DNA from: Streptomyces fodineus
Lineage (GTDB): Bacteria > Actinomycetota > Actinomycetes > Streptomycetales > Streptomycetaceae
NCBI RefSeq assembly: GCF_001735805.1
Contig: NZ_CP017248.1
Coordinates: 7,130,001-7,194,000, forward strand
DNA length: 64,000 nucleotides
Direction of reading: 5' to 3'
In this document: in pieces, positions 7,536 through 15,374 of the stretch
How the letters are laid out: each line of letters opens with the position of its first letter
How positions within the stretch are numbered: position 1 is the first letter of the stretch
Position numbers and translations under genes: made by a program
Notes under the pieces: generated by a model
The model's database searches: none
What the model saw: the letters and a program-made list of their open reading frames with translations, nothing else
Told to the model about the DNA's origin: nothing

Positions 7536-8575
7536 CACAGACTCCGCGGAGGCTGCTGGGGATATGCCGGGACGCCCCGCCCGAGGCCGCCGAAGCCGCT
7601 GTGCTGTCCGGGCGCCGCGGGCACCGGGGTGTGCTGGAGGATCTCCTGCACGACCTGCTCGGCCGTACGGCGGTTCAGCTGGGCCTGGGCCGTGGGCAGC
7701 AGGCGGTGCGCGAGGACGGCTACGGCGAGCGCCTGGACGTCGTCCGGCAGTGCGTACTCCCGGCCGGCCAGGGCCGCGGACGCCTTCGCCGCGCGCAGCA
7801 GATGCAGCGTCGCGCGCGGGGAGGCGCCGAGTCTGAGGTCGGGGTGGGTACGCGTGGCCGCGACCAGCTCCACCGCGTACCGCCGGACCGGCTCGGAGAC
7901 GTGCACGCCGCGCACCGCCTCGATCAGCTTCACGATCTCGTGCGCGTGCGCCACCGGCTGCAGGTCCTCCAGCGGGTTCGCTCCGCCGTGGACGTCGAGC
8001 ATCTGCAGCTCGGCCTCCACGCTCGGGTAGCCGACGGAGACCCGGGCCATGAAGCGGTCGCGCTGGGCCTCGGGCAGCGGGTACGTGCCCTCCATCTCGA
8101 CCGGGTTCTGCGTGGCCACCACCATGAACGGGCTGGGCAGTTCATAGGTCTGCCCGTCGATGGTGACCTGCCGCTCCTCCATGGACTCCAGCAGCGCCGA
8201 CTGGGTCTTGGGCGAGGCACGGTTGATCTCGTCGCCGATCACGATCTGCGCGAAGATGGCGCCCGGCTTGAACTCGAAGTCCCGGCGCTGCTGGTCCCAG
8301 ATGGACACACCGGTGATGTCCGAGGGCAGCAGGTCGGGCGTGAACTGGATGCGCCGCACCGAGCAGTCGATGGACCGCGCCAGCGCCTTGGCCAGCATCG
8401 TCTTGCCCACGCCGGGGACGTCCTCGATCAGCAGGTGGCCCTCGGCGAGCAGCACGGTCAGCGCGAGCCGTACGACCTCGGGCTTGCCCTCGATCACGCC
8501 CTCCACCGAACCGCGCACCCGCTCCACCGTGGCGGTCAGATCAGTGAGGCTCGCTCGATCGTCATAGGTCGTCAC
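7535..8575 (-). CDS. MoxR-family AAA+ ATPase
   Basis: 346 residues from a GTG at 8575 preceded by GAGGAGGG; the frame is open for 54 more codons upstream but without a ribosome site. Walker A EDVPGVGKT at 51-59, Walker B VIGDEINRA at 112-120, sensor-like ATQNPVEMEGTYPLPEAQRDRF, and the C-terminal lid with SPRATLHLLRAAKA. The tail (about 320-346) is Gly/Pro/Gln rich. MoxR ATPases act as chaperones that assemble or activate VWA-domain partners. First gene of the moxR-DUF58-tgpA operon, all junctions overlapping. The promoter lies in 8576-8821, which also carries two palindromes. Confidence 0.92.
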   Translation of the reverse strand: MTTYDDRASLTDLTATVERVRGSVEGVIEGKPEVVRLALTVLLAEGHLLIEDVPGVGKTMLAKALARSIDCSVRRIQFTPDLLPSDITGVSIWDQQRRDFEFKPGAIFAQIVIGDEINRASPKTQSALLESMEERQVTIDGQTYELPSPFMVVATQNPVEMEGTYPLPEAQRDRFMARVSVGYPSVEAELQMLDVHGGANPLEDLQPVAHAHEIVKLIEAVRGVHVSEPVRRYAVELVAATRTHPDLRLGASPRATLHLLRAAKASAALAGREYALPDDVQALAVAVLAHRLLPTAQAQLNRRTAEQVVQEILQHTPVPAAPGQHSGFGGLGRGVPAYPQQPPRSL

Positions 8576-8652
8576 CCGGCCCTCCTCGGCCCGTTCTTTC
8601 CGGGCCGACGCTGCTTGCGAAACCGGCCCACCCCGAAACACGGACACCACGA

Positions 8653-8676
8653 CGGAATAGTTCCGCGTGACGTCAC
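8653..8676. promoter_or_regulatory. Two adjacent palindromes upstream of moxR
   Basis: CGGAA-TAG-TTCCG (8653-8665) and GTGACGTCAC (8667-8676) are both perfect inverted repeats, separated by a single base, about 80-100 bp before the moxR start. Such a pair suggests one or two dimeric regulators acting on the operon. No regulator can be named from sequence alone. The remaining interval 8576-8821 contains no gene. Confidence 0.4.
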
Positions 8677-8821
8677 ACCCCGCATTCTTGCCGCCGTTAC
8701 CGATTCGTGTCACTCGCCTGTGGACAACTGCCCGCACGATGTCGGTCTTACGTCTTTTTCGACCGCATTTTCGATACGGGGGCGGCGGGGTGCTTCCGGG
8801 GTGGCCGGCCGGTCTGCCCGG

Positions 8822-9376
8822 TCAGGCCGGGTCGACCTCGCGCAGCAGACCGGTGCGCACGTCGAACACGAAACCACGCACGTCGTCGGTGTGCACCAGG
8901 AACGGCGAGGTGCGCACGCGCTGCATGGACTGGCGCACGTCCTGGTCGACGTCCCGGAAGGACTCCACCGCCCAGGCCGGGCGCTGGCCGACCTCCATCT
9001 CCAGCTCGTGCCGGAACTCCTCGGTGAGGGACTCCAGGCCGCAGCCGGTGTGGTGGATGAGCACGACGCTGCGGGTGCCGAGCGCCCGCTGGCTGATGGT
9101 CAGGGAGCGGATCACGTCGTCGGTGACGACACCGCCCGCGTTGCGGATGGTGTGACAGTCGCCGAGCTCCAGGCCGAGCGCGGCATGCAGGTCGAGGCGG
9201 GCGTCCATGCACGCCACGACGGCGACCTGGAGGACGGGGCGGGCGTCCATACCCGGGTCGGTGAACTCGGCGGCGTACGTCTGGTTGGCCTCGACCAGGC
9301 GGTCCGTCACGGTGCCGCCGTCGGTTATGGCGCCTTCGGATCCAGTGGGCACTGCTGCGGAAGTCGTCATACTCAT
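8822..9376 (-). CDS. Beta-class carbonic anhydrase
   Basis: 184 residues from the ATG at 9376; a GTG at 9391, better placed for the AGGAGG further upstream, is an alternative start adding five residues. Zinc ligands are visible: Cys56 in VACMDARLD, His109 and Cys112 in IHHTGCGL; the Asp58-Arg60 dyad that gates beta-carbonic anhydrases is intact, as is the HTIRNAGG block. The enzyme interconverts CO2 and bicarbonate in the cytoplasm. At under 190 residues it is of the short actinobacterial type. It is transcribed away from the dcw cluster and is probably monocistronic. Confidence 0.9.
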   Translation of the reverse strand: MSMTTSAAVPTGSEGAITDGGTVTDRLVEANQTYAAEFTDPGMDARPVLQVAVVACMDARLDLHAALGLELGDCHTIRNAGGVVTDDVIRSLTISQRALGTRSVVLIHHTGCGLESLTEEFRHELEMEVGQRPAWAVESFRDVDQDVRQSMQRVRTSPFLVHTDDVRGFVFDVRTGLLREVDPA

Positions 9377-9546
9377 GACGTTACTGGTCACCCCTGGTCC
9401 CGTCCTCCTGTGAGAGCGGGACAAAAAACGTCATCGCGGCTTGTTGTGAGCTAACCCACAGGGAGGGCAAACCTGCTCCGGGCGGGTGAATCCCATCGAA
9501 TTGCGGCTCCCGCCGCGATGCGGTAGGCGACGCGCAGGCCGGTTGA

Positions 9547-9574
9547 TTGACCGCGAGACAGGGTGGACTAAAGT
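9547..9574 (+). promoter_or_regulatory. Putative promoter of the dcw cluster (rsmH)
   Basis: TTGACC (9547-9552) and TAAAGT (9569-9574) with a 16-bp spacer give a vegetative-type promoter about 220 bp before the rsmH start. It lies in the 367-bp gap 9425-9791 between the divergent carbonic anhydrase gene and rsmH. I see no open gene there, in particular no mraZ, so the transcript would have a long untranslated leader (about 9580-9791). Confidence 0.5.
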
Positions 9575-9791
9575 GACGCGAAGCGGGAGACGCGGCTCTC
9601 CCCGCTGGTGAAACCCCCGGAGACCCCGGACCGCATCCGGACCGTCTCCCCACGTGCGCGGCGCGTACGTACGGCTCGGCCTCCTCCCGCTCCCGGTCCG
9701 GCAGACGCTTCCGGCGCCGGCAGGCCTCCCCTTCACGAGCTGGCGGGGACCCGGCGGTGCGTACGGCCGCGCCGGAAGATGAGAGGCCCCC

Positions 9792-10748
9792 TTGAGCCAG
9801 AGTCGACACGTCCCGGTGATGCTCCAGCGGTGCCTGGATCTGCTGGCGCCCGCCCTGGAGCGCCCGGGAGCGGTGGTCGTCGACTGCACCCTCGGCCTCG
9901 GCGGCCACAGTGAGGCGCTGCTCACCCGGTTCCCCGAGGCGCGGCTGATCGGGCTCGACCGGGACAAGGAGGCGCTGCGCCTCTCCGGGGAGCGGCTGGC
10001 GCCCTTCGGCGAGCGCGCCACCCTCGTGCACGCCGTCTACGACGAACTGCCCGACGTACTGCGCCGGCTGCGCATCGCGCGCGTGCAGGGCGTTCTGTTC
10101 GACCTCGGGGTCTCCTCCATGCAGCTGGACGAGGCCGACCGGGGCTTCGCCTACGCGCAGGACGCGCCCCTGGACATGCGGATGGACCAGACGACCGGTG
10201 TCAGCGCCGCCGAGGTGCTCAACACCTATCCGGCGGGCGAACTCGTGCGCATCCTGCGCGCGTACGGCGAGGAGAAGCAGGCCAAGCGGATCGTGGCGGC
10301 GATCGTCCGCGAGCGCGAGAAGGAGCCGTTCACCAACAGCGCCCGGCTCGTGGAGCTGATCCGTGACGCTCTCCCGCAGGCCGCCAAGCGGACCGGCGGC
10401 AATCCCGCCAAGCGCACCTTCCAGGCGCTGCGTATCGAGGTCAACGGTGAACTGGCCGTCCTGGAGCGGGCGATCCCGGCCGCGGTGAAGTCCCTCGGCG
10501 TCGGCGGGCGCATCGCCGTGCTGTCGTACCACTCGCTGGAGGACCGCCTGGTCAAGCAGGTCTTCGCGGCCGGCGCGGCCTCCACCGCACCTCCCGGCCT
10601 GCCGGTCGTGCCCGAGCGCTACCAGCCGCGGCTCAAGCTGCTCACCCGGGGTGCCGAACTTCCCACCGAGGAAGAGGTCGCCGAGAACCGCCGGGCCGCG
10701 CCGGCCAGGCTGCGCGGCGCCGAACGCATCAGGGAGGACGCCGAGTGA
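9792..10748 (+). CDS. rsmH: 16S rRNA m4C1402 N4-methyltransferase RsmH (MraW)
   Basis: 318 residues. The start is a TTG at 9792, five bases after GAGAGG; no ATG or GTG fits better because SRHVPVMLQRCLDLL is the conserved N-terminus. Motifs: DCTLGLGGHSEALL (SAM loop, about 32-45), GLDRDKEAL, and GVLFDLGVSSMQLDEADRGF (about 100-119), then the RTFQALRIEVNGEL block and YHSLEDRLVKQVF. The enzyme methylates N4 of C1402 in 16S rRNA in the ribosomal P site. First gene of the dcw run, 150 bp before ftsL. Confidence 0.95.
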   Translation: MSQSRHVPVMLQRCLDLLAPALERPGAVVVDCTLGLGGHSEALLTRFPEARLIGLDRDKEALRLSGERLAPFGERATLVHAVYDELPDVLRRLRIARVQGVLFDLGVSSMQLDEADRGFAYAQDAPLDMRMDQTTGVSAAEVLNTYPAGELVRILRAYGEEKQAKRIVAAIVREREKEPFTNSARLVELIRDALPQAAKRTGGNPAKRTFQALRIEVNGELAVLERAIPAAVKSLGVGGRIAVLSYHSLEDRLVKQVFAAGAASTAPPGLPVVPERYQPRLKLLTRGAELPTEEEVAENRRAAPARLRGAERIREDAE

Positions 10749-10898
10749 GGCAGACGGGTCGGTTGGATTCCCGGACTCACGTGGGGGGTCGTGCGGATTC
10801 CCGGCTTCACCGGGGGAGCCGCGAGGGCGCCCGAACGCGCCGGGTGAGCCGCGTTCACCGGGGTGGCCAGGGCGACTCCCGAACCCGCCGGGGGAGCC
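10749..10898. repeat. Degenerate GC-rich repeats between rsmH and ftsL
   Basis: About 150 bp in which a unit of roughly 30 bp (GATTCCCGG, then a C/T-rich piece, then GGGGGAGCCG or a variant) recurs about four times with drift, e.g. GATTCCCGGACTCACG at 10768 and GATTCCCGGCTTCACC at 10797. The last unit supplies the ribosome site of ftsL. No protein is recognisable in any frame. Confidence 0.5.
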
Positions 10899-11498
10899 GT
10901 GAGTAGGAAACCCCAACTGAGGGGGCGGGCCGCGCGGCTCGCCCGGCTCTTCCCCGCCGGCCGCGCCCGGGCCGCCCGCGCCCCGTTCGTGCTCCTGGTC
11001 GTCCTGCTCCTCGGCGGCGGCCTCATCGGGCTGCTGGTGCTGAACTCCGCGCTCAGCGAAGGCTCGTTCAAACTCGCCGATCTGCAGAATCAGACGAAGA
11101 ACCTCACCGACGAGGAACAGGCCCTCCAGCGCGCCATCGACGCCTACTCGTCCCCCGACGCCCTCCAGCGCCGCGCGCACCAACTCGGCATGGTCCCCGG
11201 CGGCGACCCGGCCTTCCTCGGCTCCGACGGCCGGATCAAGGGCGTCCCGAGCGCCGCCGGCCCCGAGCCCGCCGCCCTCACCGCCCCGGTCGCGCCAGGT
11301 GCCCCGGCCCCCGCCACCCCCCTCTCCGCGGCCCCCGCGACCCAGTCCACGCCCCCGCTTGCCTCCACCGCCCCGTCCCCGGGCCGGCCCCAGCCCGCCG
11401 CCACACCGCCCCAGCCCGTCCCCACGCCCCCCACCCCGGCAGCGGCCGTCCCCCCGCCACCGCCCATCCCCCAGCCCATCACGACCCCCGGCAGGTGA
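10899..11498 (+). CDS. ftsL: Cell division protein FtsL
   Basis: 199 residues from a GTG at 10899 preceded by GGGGGAGCC. Bitopic topology: basic cytoplasmic segment 1-29, one membrane helix at 30-50, then a heptad-like coiled coil (51-95, FKLADLQNQTKNLTDEEQALQRAID) that would pair with DivIC/FtsB. Residues from about 118 to the end form a long Ala/Pro-rich tail (repeats such as PPPPPIPQP), making this FtsL much longer than the classical 100-120 residues. Although the sequence is poorly conserved, size, topology and position between rsmH and ftsI make the call firm. The stop sits inside the 58-bp repeat shared with the ftsI start. Confidence 0.88.
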   Translation: MSRKPQLRGRAARLARLFPAGRARAARAPFVLLVVLLLGGGLIGLLVLNSALSEGSFKLADLQNQTKNLTDEEQALQRAIDAYSSPDALQRRAHQLGMVPGGDPAFLGSDGRIKGVPSAAGPEPAALTAPVAPGAPAPATPLSAAPATQSTPPLASTAPSPGRPQPAATPPQPVPTPPTPAAAVPPPPPIPQPITTPGR

Positions 11499-11547
11499 CG
11501 GAAGTGTCCGACAGGGAACCGACGCGCCGCCGTGTGCCCGGGCCGGC
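11490..11547 (+). repeat. 58-bp direct repeat, copy 1 (ftsL end)
   Basis: Identical to 11693-11750, offset 203 bp. It contains the last bases of ftsL, the GGTGA ribosome site, and the first about 15 codons of an FtsI-like N-terminus. Upstream of both copies a further short stretch (CAGCCCAT.. CGACCCC) is also similar, extending the relationship into the ftsL tail. Confidence 0.95.
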
Positions 11548-11701
11548 GTGTGCGCTCCGCTCGGGTACGGCGGGGAGGGGGCGTGGCCGGGTGTGCTGTG
11601 ACAGTGGCCCTGGGGGGCGCGTGAGGGGGCGCCGTCCGGCGTGGCCTGTGGTGGCTCTCTCGATTCTTCAGCCCATTTCGACCCCGACCCCGGGCAGGTG
11701 A
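11495..11701 (+). CDS. 68-codon chimeric ORF, FtsI-like head and FtsL-like tail
   Basis: GTG at 11495 overlaps the ftsL stop (GTGA) and the ORF ends with a TGA (11699-11701) that overlaps the GTG at 11698 in the same way. Residues 2-18 (TEVSDREPTRRRVPGPA) equal the FtsI N-terminus; the last residues QPISTPTPGR resemble the FtsL end QPITTPGR; the middle (about 40 residues, Gly/Arg rich) matches neither. A second GTG (11504) has the ribosome site GGTGA five bases upstream. It looks like a by-product of a local duplication-insertion and may simply keep ribosomes moving from ftsL to ftsI. Whether a peptide accumulates is unknown. Confidence 0.4.
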   Translation: MTEVSDREPTRRRVPGPACALRSGTAGRGRGRVCCDSGPGGRVRGRRPAWPVVALSILQPISTPTPGR

Positions 11702-11750
11702 CGGAAGTGTCCGACAGGGAACCGACGCGCCGCCGTGTGCCCGGGCCGGC
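11693..11750 (+). repeat. 58-bp direct repeat, copy 2 (ftsI start)
   Basis: Perfect copy of 11490-11547. This copy carries the functional ftsI start; the sequences diverge completely after 11750. Confidence 0.95.
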
Positions 11751-13662
11751 CAAGCCGCCGCGGCCCAGGAGCGCTGCCGTGCGGCGGCAGCCGGGGCCCG
11801 GTGCGCGGCCGGTCCGGCGGCCGAGCGGTGCGCGGCCGCCGGGGCAGCGGCCCATCCGGCTCGGCAGCCCGCGGCCCCGGCTGCGCATGGTCAGCCTCAC
11901 GCTGACCCTGGTGCTGCTCGCCTTCGTCGTCCGGCTGCTCCAGGTGCAGGCCGTCGACGCCGGCGCGTACGCCGCGCGGGCCGAGCAGAACCGGTATGTC
12001 GCGCACACGCTGGCCGCCGAGCGCGGCGGGATCACCGACCGCGACGGCGTGGCCCTCGCCATCAGCGAGGACGCGTACGACATCACGGCCGACCCGACGA
12101 TGTTCGGCAAGAAGCAGCTGAAGATCGACGACGGGCCGGAGCAGGCCGCCGCGCTGCTCGCGCCGATCCTCGGCCAGGACCAGGCCGCGATCGTGAAGAA
12201 GCTGCGGCCCGCGAACAAGAACTCCCGGTACACCCGGCTCGCCACCCGGCAGACCCCCCAGGTCTGGAAGCAGATCCGGGACCTGAAGAACGCCCTCGCC
12301 AAGAAGGCGGGTACCGGCAACGTCCTCGCCGGCGTCTTCGCCGACCCGAGCAGCCAGCGGGTGTATCCGAACGGCGACCTCGCCGCCGGGATACTGGGCT
12401 GGGTCAACACCGACGGCCGGGGCGGCGGCGGCATCGAGCAGGAGCTGAACAAGCAGCTGTCCGGGAAGGACGGCAAGATCCGCTACGCCCAGTCCGGTGG
12501 CCGGGAGGTGCCCACCGCGGGCTCGGCGGAGACGCCCGCCGTGCCCGGTTCCGACGTCGAGCTGACCATCGACCGCGACATCCAGTGGGCCGCGCAGAAC
12601 GCCATCACCGAGCAGGTGCAGAAGTCCAGGGCCGACCGCGGATACGTCATCGTCCAGGACACCCGCACCGGCCAGATCCTCGCCATGGCCAACGCGCCCG
12701 GCTTCGACGCCAACGACCTGTCGAAGGCCGACGGCGCCGCCATGGGCAACGCGGCCCTCCAGGACGCCTACGAACCCGGCTCCACCGCCAAGGTGATGTC
12801 CATGGCGGCCGTGCTGGAGGAGAACGCGGCGACCCCGCTCACCCACGTCGTCGTACCCAACCGGCTGCACCGCGGCGACCGGCTCTTCTCGGACGACGTC
12901 GACCACGGCACCTGGTACCTCACGCTCAACGGCGTCCTCGCGAAGTCCAGCAACATCGGCACCATCCTGGCCACCGGGCAGCTCGGCAAGACCCAGGCCG
13001 AGGCCAACAAGGTCCTCTACTCGTATCTGCGCAAGTTCGGCATCGGCAGCTACACCGGGCTCGGCTTCCCCGGAGAGACCCCCGGCATCCTCGCGCCGTT
13101 CCAGAAGTGGTCCACCTCGCAGCAGTACACGATTCCTTTCGGCCAGGGCTTCTCCCTCAACGCGATGCAGGCCGCCTCCGTGTACTCGACCATCGCCAAC
13201 GGCGGGGTCCGGATCCAGCCGTCTCTGGTGCGCGGCACGAAGGGCGCCGACGGGCGCTTCACCCCCGCGCCCAAGCCCAAGCAGACGAGGGTGGTCAGCG
13301 AGAAGACCGCCAGGACGCTCGCCCAGATGCTGGAATCCGTCGTGGACGACGAGCAGGGCACCGGCATCAAGGCCCGCATCCCCGGCTACAACGTCGCCGG
13401 CAAGACCGGTACGGCCAACCGCGTGGATCCGGCCACCGGCAAGTACCGCGGGTACACCTCGTCCTTCGCCGGCTTCGCCCCCGCGGACAACCCCAGGATC
13501 ACCGTCTACTGCGCCATCCAGAACGCGACCTCGGGCAACTACTACGGCGGCCAGATCTGCGGCCCCATCTACAAGCAGGTGATGGAGTTCGCCCTGAAGA
13601 CCCTCCAGGTCCCGCCGACCGGGGCTCCGGCCGCGAATCTGCCCGTCGACTACAAGCCCTGA
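11707..13662 (+). CDS. ftsI: Penicillin-binding protein FtsI (PBP3)
   Basis: 651 residues from the GTG at 11707, chosen because GGTGA lies five bases upstream; a GTG at 11698 is possible. Cytoplasmic Arg/Pro-rich N-terminus of about 60 residues, one membrane helix (about 63-83), the PBP dimerisation domain beginning AAERGGITDRDGVALA, then the transpeptidase domain with S359-T-A-K362 (nucleophile), S414-S-N416 and K566-T-G568 motifs. It crosslinks septal peptidoglycan with FtsW as polymerase partner. The repeat and insertion just upstream lengthen the ftsL-ftsI gap to about 200 bp without changing either protein's conserved parts. Confidence 0.93.
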   Translation: MSDREPTRRRVPGPAKPPRPRSAAVRRQPGPGARPVRRPSGARPPGQRPIRLGSPRPRLRMVSLTLTLVLLAFVVRLLQVQAVDAGAYAARAEQNRYVAHTLAAERGGITDRDGVALAISEDAYDITADPTMFGKKQLKIDDGPEQAAALLAPILGQDQAAIVKKLRPANKNSRYTRLATRQTPQVWKQIRDLKNALAKKAGTGNVLAGVFADPSSQRVYPNGDLAAGILGWVNTDGRGGGGIEQELNKQLSGKDGKIRYAQSGGREVPTAGSAETPAVPGSDVELTIDRDIQWAAQNAITEQVQKSRADRGYVIVQDTRTGQILAMANAPGFDANDLSKADGAAMGNAALQDAYEPGSTAKVMSMAAVLEENAATPLTHVVVPNRLHRGDRLFSDDVDHGTWYLTLNGVLAKSSNIGTILATGQLGKTQAEANKVLYSYLRKFGIGSYTGLGFPGETPGILAPFQKWSTSQQYTIPFGQGFSLNAMQAASVYSTIANGGVRIQPSLVRGTKGADGRFTPAPKPKQTRVVSEKTARTLAQMLESVVDDEQGTGIKARIPGYNVAGKTGTANRVDPATGKYRGYTSSFAGFAPADNPRITVYCAIQNATSGNYYGGQICGPIYKQVMEFALKTLQVPPTGAPAANLPVDYKP

Positions 13663-13690
13663 TCAGCACCGGAACACCAGGAACGAACTC

Positions 13691-15346
13691 GTGACAACCA
13701 TCACCCCCGACGCCGGGAACCAAGGGGCCGAGAACCCCTCGCTTCGCTCCGGAGCGGGTACGCCCGGTACGCTCACCGCCGTGCCACACGCTGATCAGTC
13801 CCAAACCACCCAGAAGGGCGCTTCCGTGACATACCCGGGACCGCCGCGACCGGTTCAGGTCTCCGCCACACCCCTCGCGGAACTGGCCGATCAGCTGGGT
13901 GCCGCCGCTCCGGACGCCGCCGCCGGGATCACGGGGATCACCCATGACTCGCGCGCCGTCCGCCCCGGAGACCTGTACGCCGCCCTCCCGGGCGCCCGCC
14001 TGCACGGCGCCGACTTCGTCACCCAGGCCGCCGGCCTCGGCGCGGCCGCCGTGCTCACCGACCCGACGGGCGCCGAGCGCGCCGCGGCGACCGGACTGCC
14101 GGTCCTCGTCGTGGACGACCCGCGCGCGCGGATGGGCGAACTGGCGGCGACGGTCTACGGCCACCCCGGCCGCGACCTGCTCCAGATCGGCATCACCGGC
14201 ACCTCCGGCAAGACCACCACCGCCTACCTCGTCGAGGGCGGCCTGAAGACGGTCAGGTCGACCGGCCTGGTCGGCACGGTGGAGATGCGCATCGGCGACG
14301 AGCGCATCAAGTCCGAGCGCACCACCCCCGAAGCCACCGACCTTCAGGCGCTCTTCGCCGTCATGCGCGAACGCGGCGTCGAGGCGGTCGCCATGGAGGT
14401 CTCCAGCCACGCCCTGGTCCTCGGCCGGGTCGACGGCTGCGTCTTCGACATCGCCGTGTTCACCAACCTCAGCCCGGAACACATGGAGTTCCACTCCGGC
14501 ATGGAGGACTACTTCCAGGCGAAGGCGCAGCTCTTCACGCCGAAACGCAGCAAACTCGGTGTGATCAACGCCGACGACGAGTACGGCCGCCGGCTGGCCG
14601 AGGAGGCCACCGTCCCGGTCGTCACCTTCTCCGCCGAGGGTCACCCCGACGCCGACTGGCGCGCCGACGCCGTCCAGGTCGGCCCCATGGACTCGACGTT
14701 CACCGTCGTCGGCCCGAAGGGCGAGCGGATCCACGCCAAGTCGCCGCTGCCGGGCCCCTTCAACGTGGCGAACACCCTCGCCGCCATCGTCGCCCTCGCC
14801 GCCGCCGGTCTCGACCCGCAGACCGCCGCCGACGGCATCGCCGCCGTACCGGGCGTCCCGGGCCGGCTGGAGCGCGTGGACGCCGGGCAGCCCTACCTCG
14901 CGGTCGTGGACTACGCGCACAAGACCGACGCGGTCGAATCGGTGCTCAAGGCGCTGCGCAAGGTCACCAAGGGTCATCTGCACGTGGTCCTCGGCTGCGG
15001 CGGCGACCGCGACCAGACCAAGCGCGTCCCGATGGGCGCGGCCGCGGCCCGGCTCGCCGACACGGCCGTACTGACCTCCGACAACCCCCGCTCCGAGGAC
15101 CCGCTCGCGATCCTCGCGACCATGCTCCAGGGCGCCGCGTCCGTGCCCGCGCACGAACGTGGCGAGGTGCTCCTCTTCGAGGACCGGGCCGCGGCGATCG
15201 CCGCCGCCGTGGGCCGCGCCCGGGCCGGCGACACCGTACTGGTCGCGGGCAAGGGCCACGAGCAGGGCCAGGACATCGCCGGCGTGGTCCGTCCCTTCGA
15301 CGACCGCCAGGTGCTCCGCGAAGCCATCCAGAAGACCCAGGGATGA
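13691..15346 (+). CDS. murE: UDP-MurNAc-tripeptide synthetase MurE
   Basis: 551 residues, GTG start. The first about 60 residues are a variable extension; conserved sequence begins at GITGITHDSRAVRPGDLYAA. ATP loop GITGTSGKTTT lies at about 170-180, the central domain has AMEVSSHALVLGRVDG, and DNPR at 464-467 is the motif that recognises diaminopimelate (LL-A2pm in Streptomyces). It adds the third stem residue to UDP-MurNAc-L-Ala-D-Glu. The C-terminus is cut short: a 22/23-bp tandem duplication puts a TGA at 15344, whereas the second copy would have continued QKTQGMNL and stopped in a GTGA overlap with murF. Confidence 0.93.
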   Translation: MTTITPDAGNQGAENPSLRSGAGTPGTLTAVPHADQSQTTQKGASVTYPGPPRPVQVSATPLAELADQLGAAAPDAAAGITGITHDSRAVRPGDLYAALPGARLHGADFVTQAAGLGAAAVLTDPTGAERAAATGLPVLVVDDPRARMGELAATVYGHPGRDLLQIGITGTSGKTTTAYLVEGGLKTVRSTGLVGTVEMRIGDERIKSERTTPEATDLQALFAVMRERGVEAVAMEVSSHALVLGRVDGCVFDIAVFTNLSPEHMEFHSGMEDYFQAKAQLFTPKRSKLGVINADDEYGRRLAEEATVPVVTFSAEGHPDADWRADAVQVGPMDSTFTVVGPKGERIHAKSPLPGPFNVANTLAAIVALAAAGLDPQTAADGIAAVPGVPGRLERVDAGQPYLAVVDYAHKTDAVESVLKALRKVTKGHLHVVLGCGGDRDQTKRVPMGAAAARLADTAVLTSDNPRSEDPLAILATMLQGAASVPAHERGEVLLFEDRAAAIAAAVGRARAGDTVLVAGKGHEQGQDIAGVVRPFDDRQVLREAIQKTQG

Positions 15347-15371
15347 AAATCCAGAAGACCCAGGGGATGAA
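15326..15371 (+). repeat. Tandem duplication at the murE/murF junction
   Basis: Copies 15326-15347 (22 bp) and 15349-15371 (23 bp) both read ATCCAGAAGACCCAGGG; the first lacks one G, giving GGATGAA against GGGGATGAA, which creates the present murE stop. They are separated by a single A. The second copy supplies the ribosome site for murF. Confidence 0.9.
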
Positions 15372-15374
15372 CTT

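Noticed and set aside
9425..9791. Possible mraZ upstream of rsmH
   Set aside because: No frame in the interval encodes the MraZ DXXXR-type repeats, and no TGGG repeat operators are visible.
11550..11690. Insert between the 58-bp repeats considered as an insertion sequence
   Set aside because: Only about 140 bp, no terminal inverted repeats or transposase, and the flanking repeat is far longer than a normal target-site duplication.
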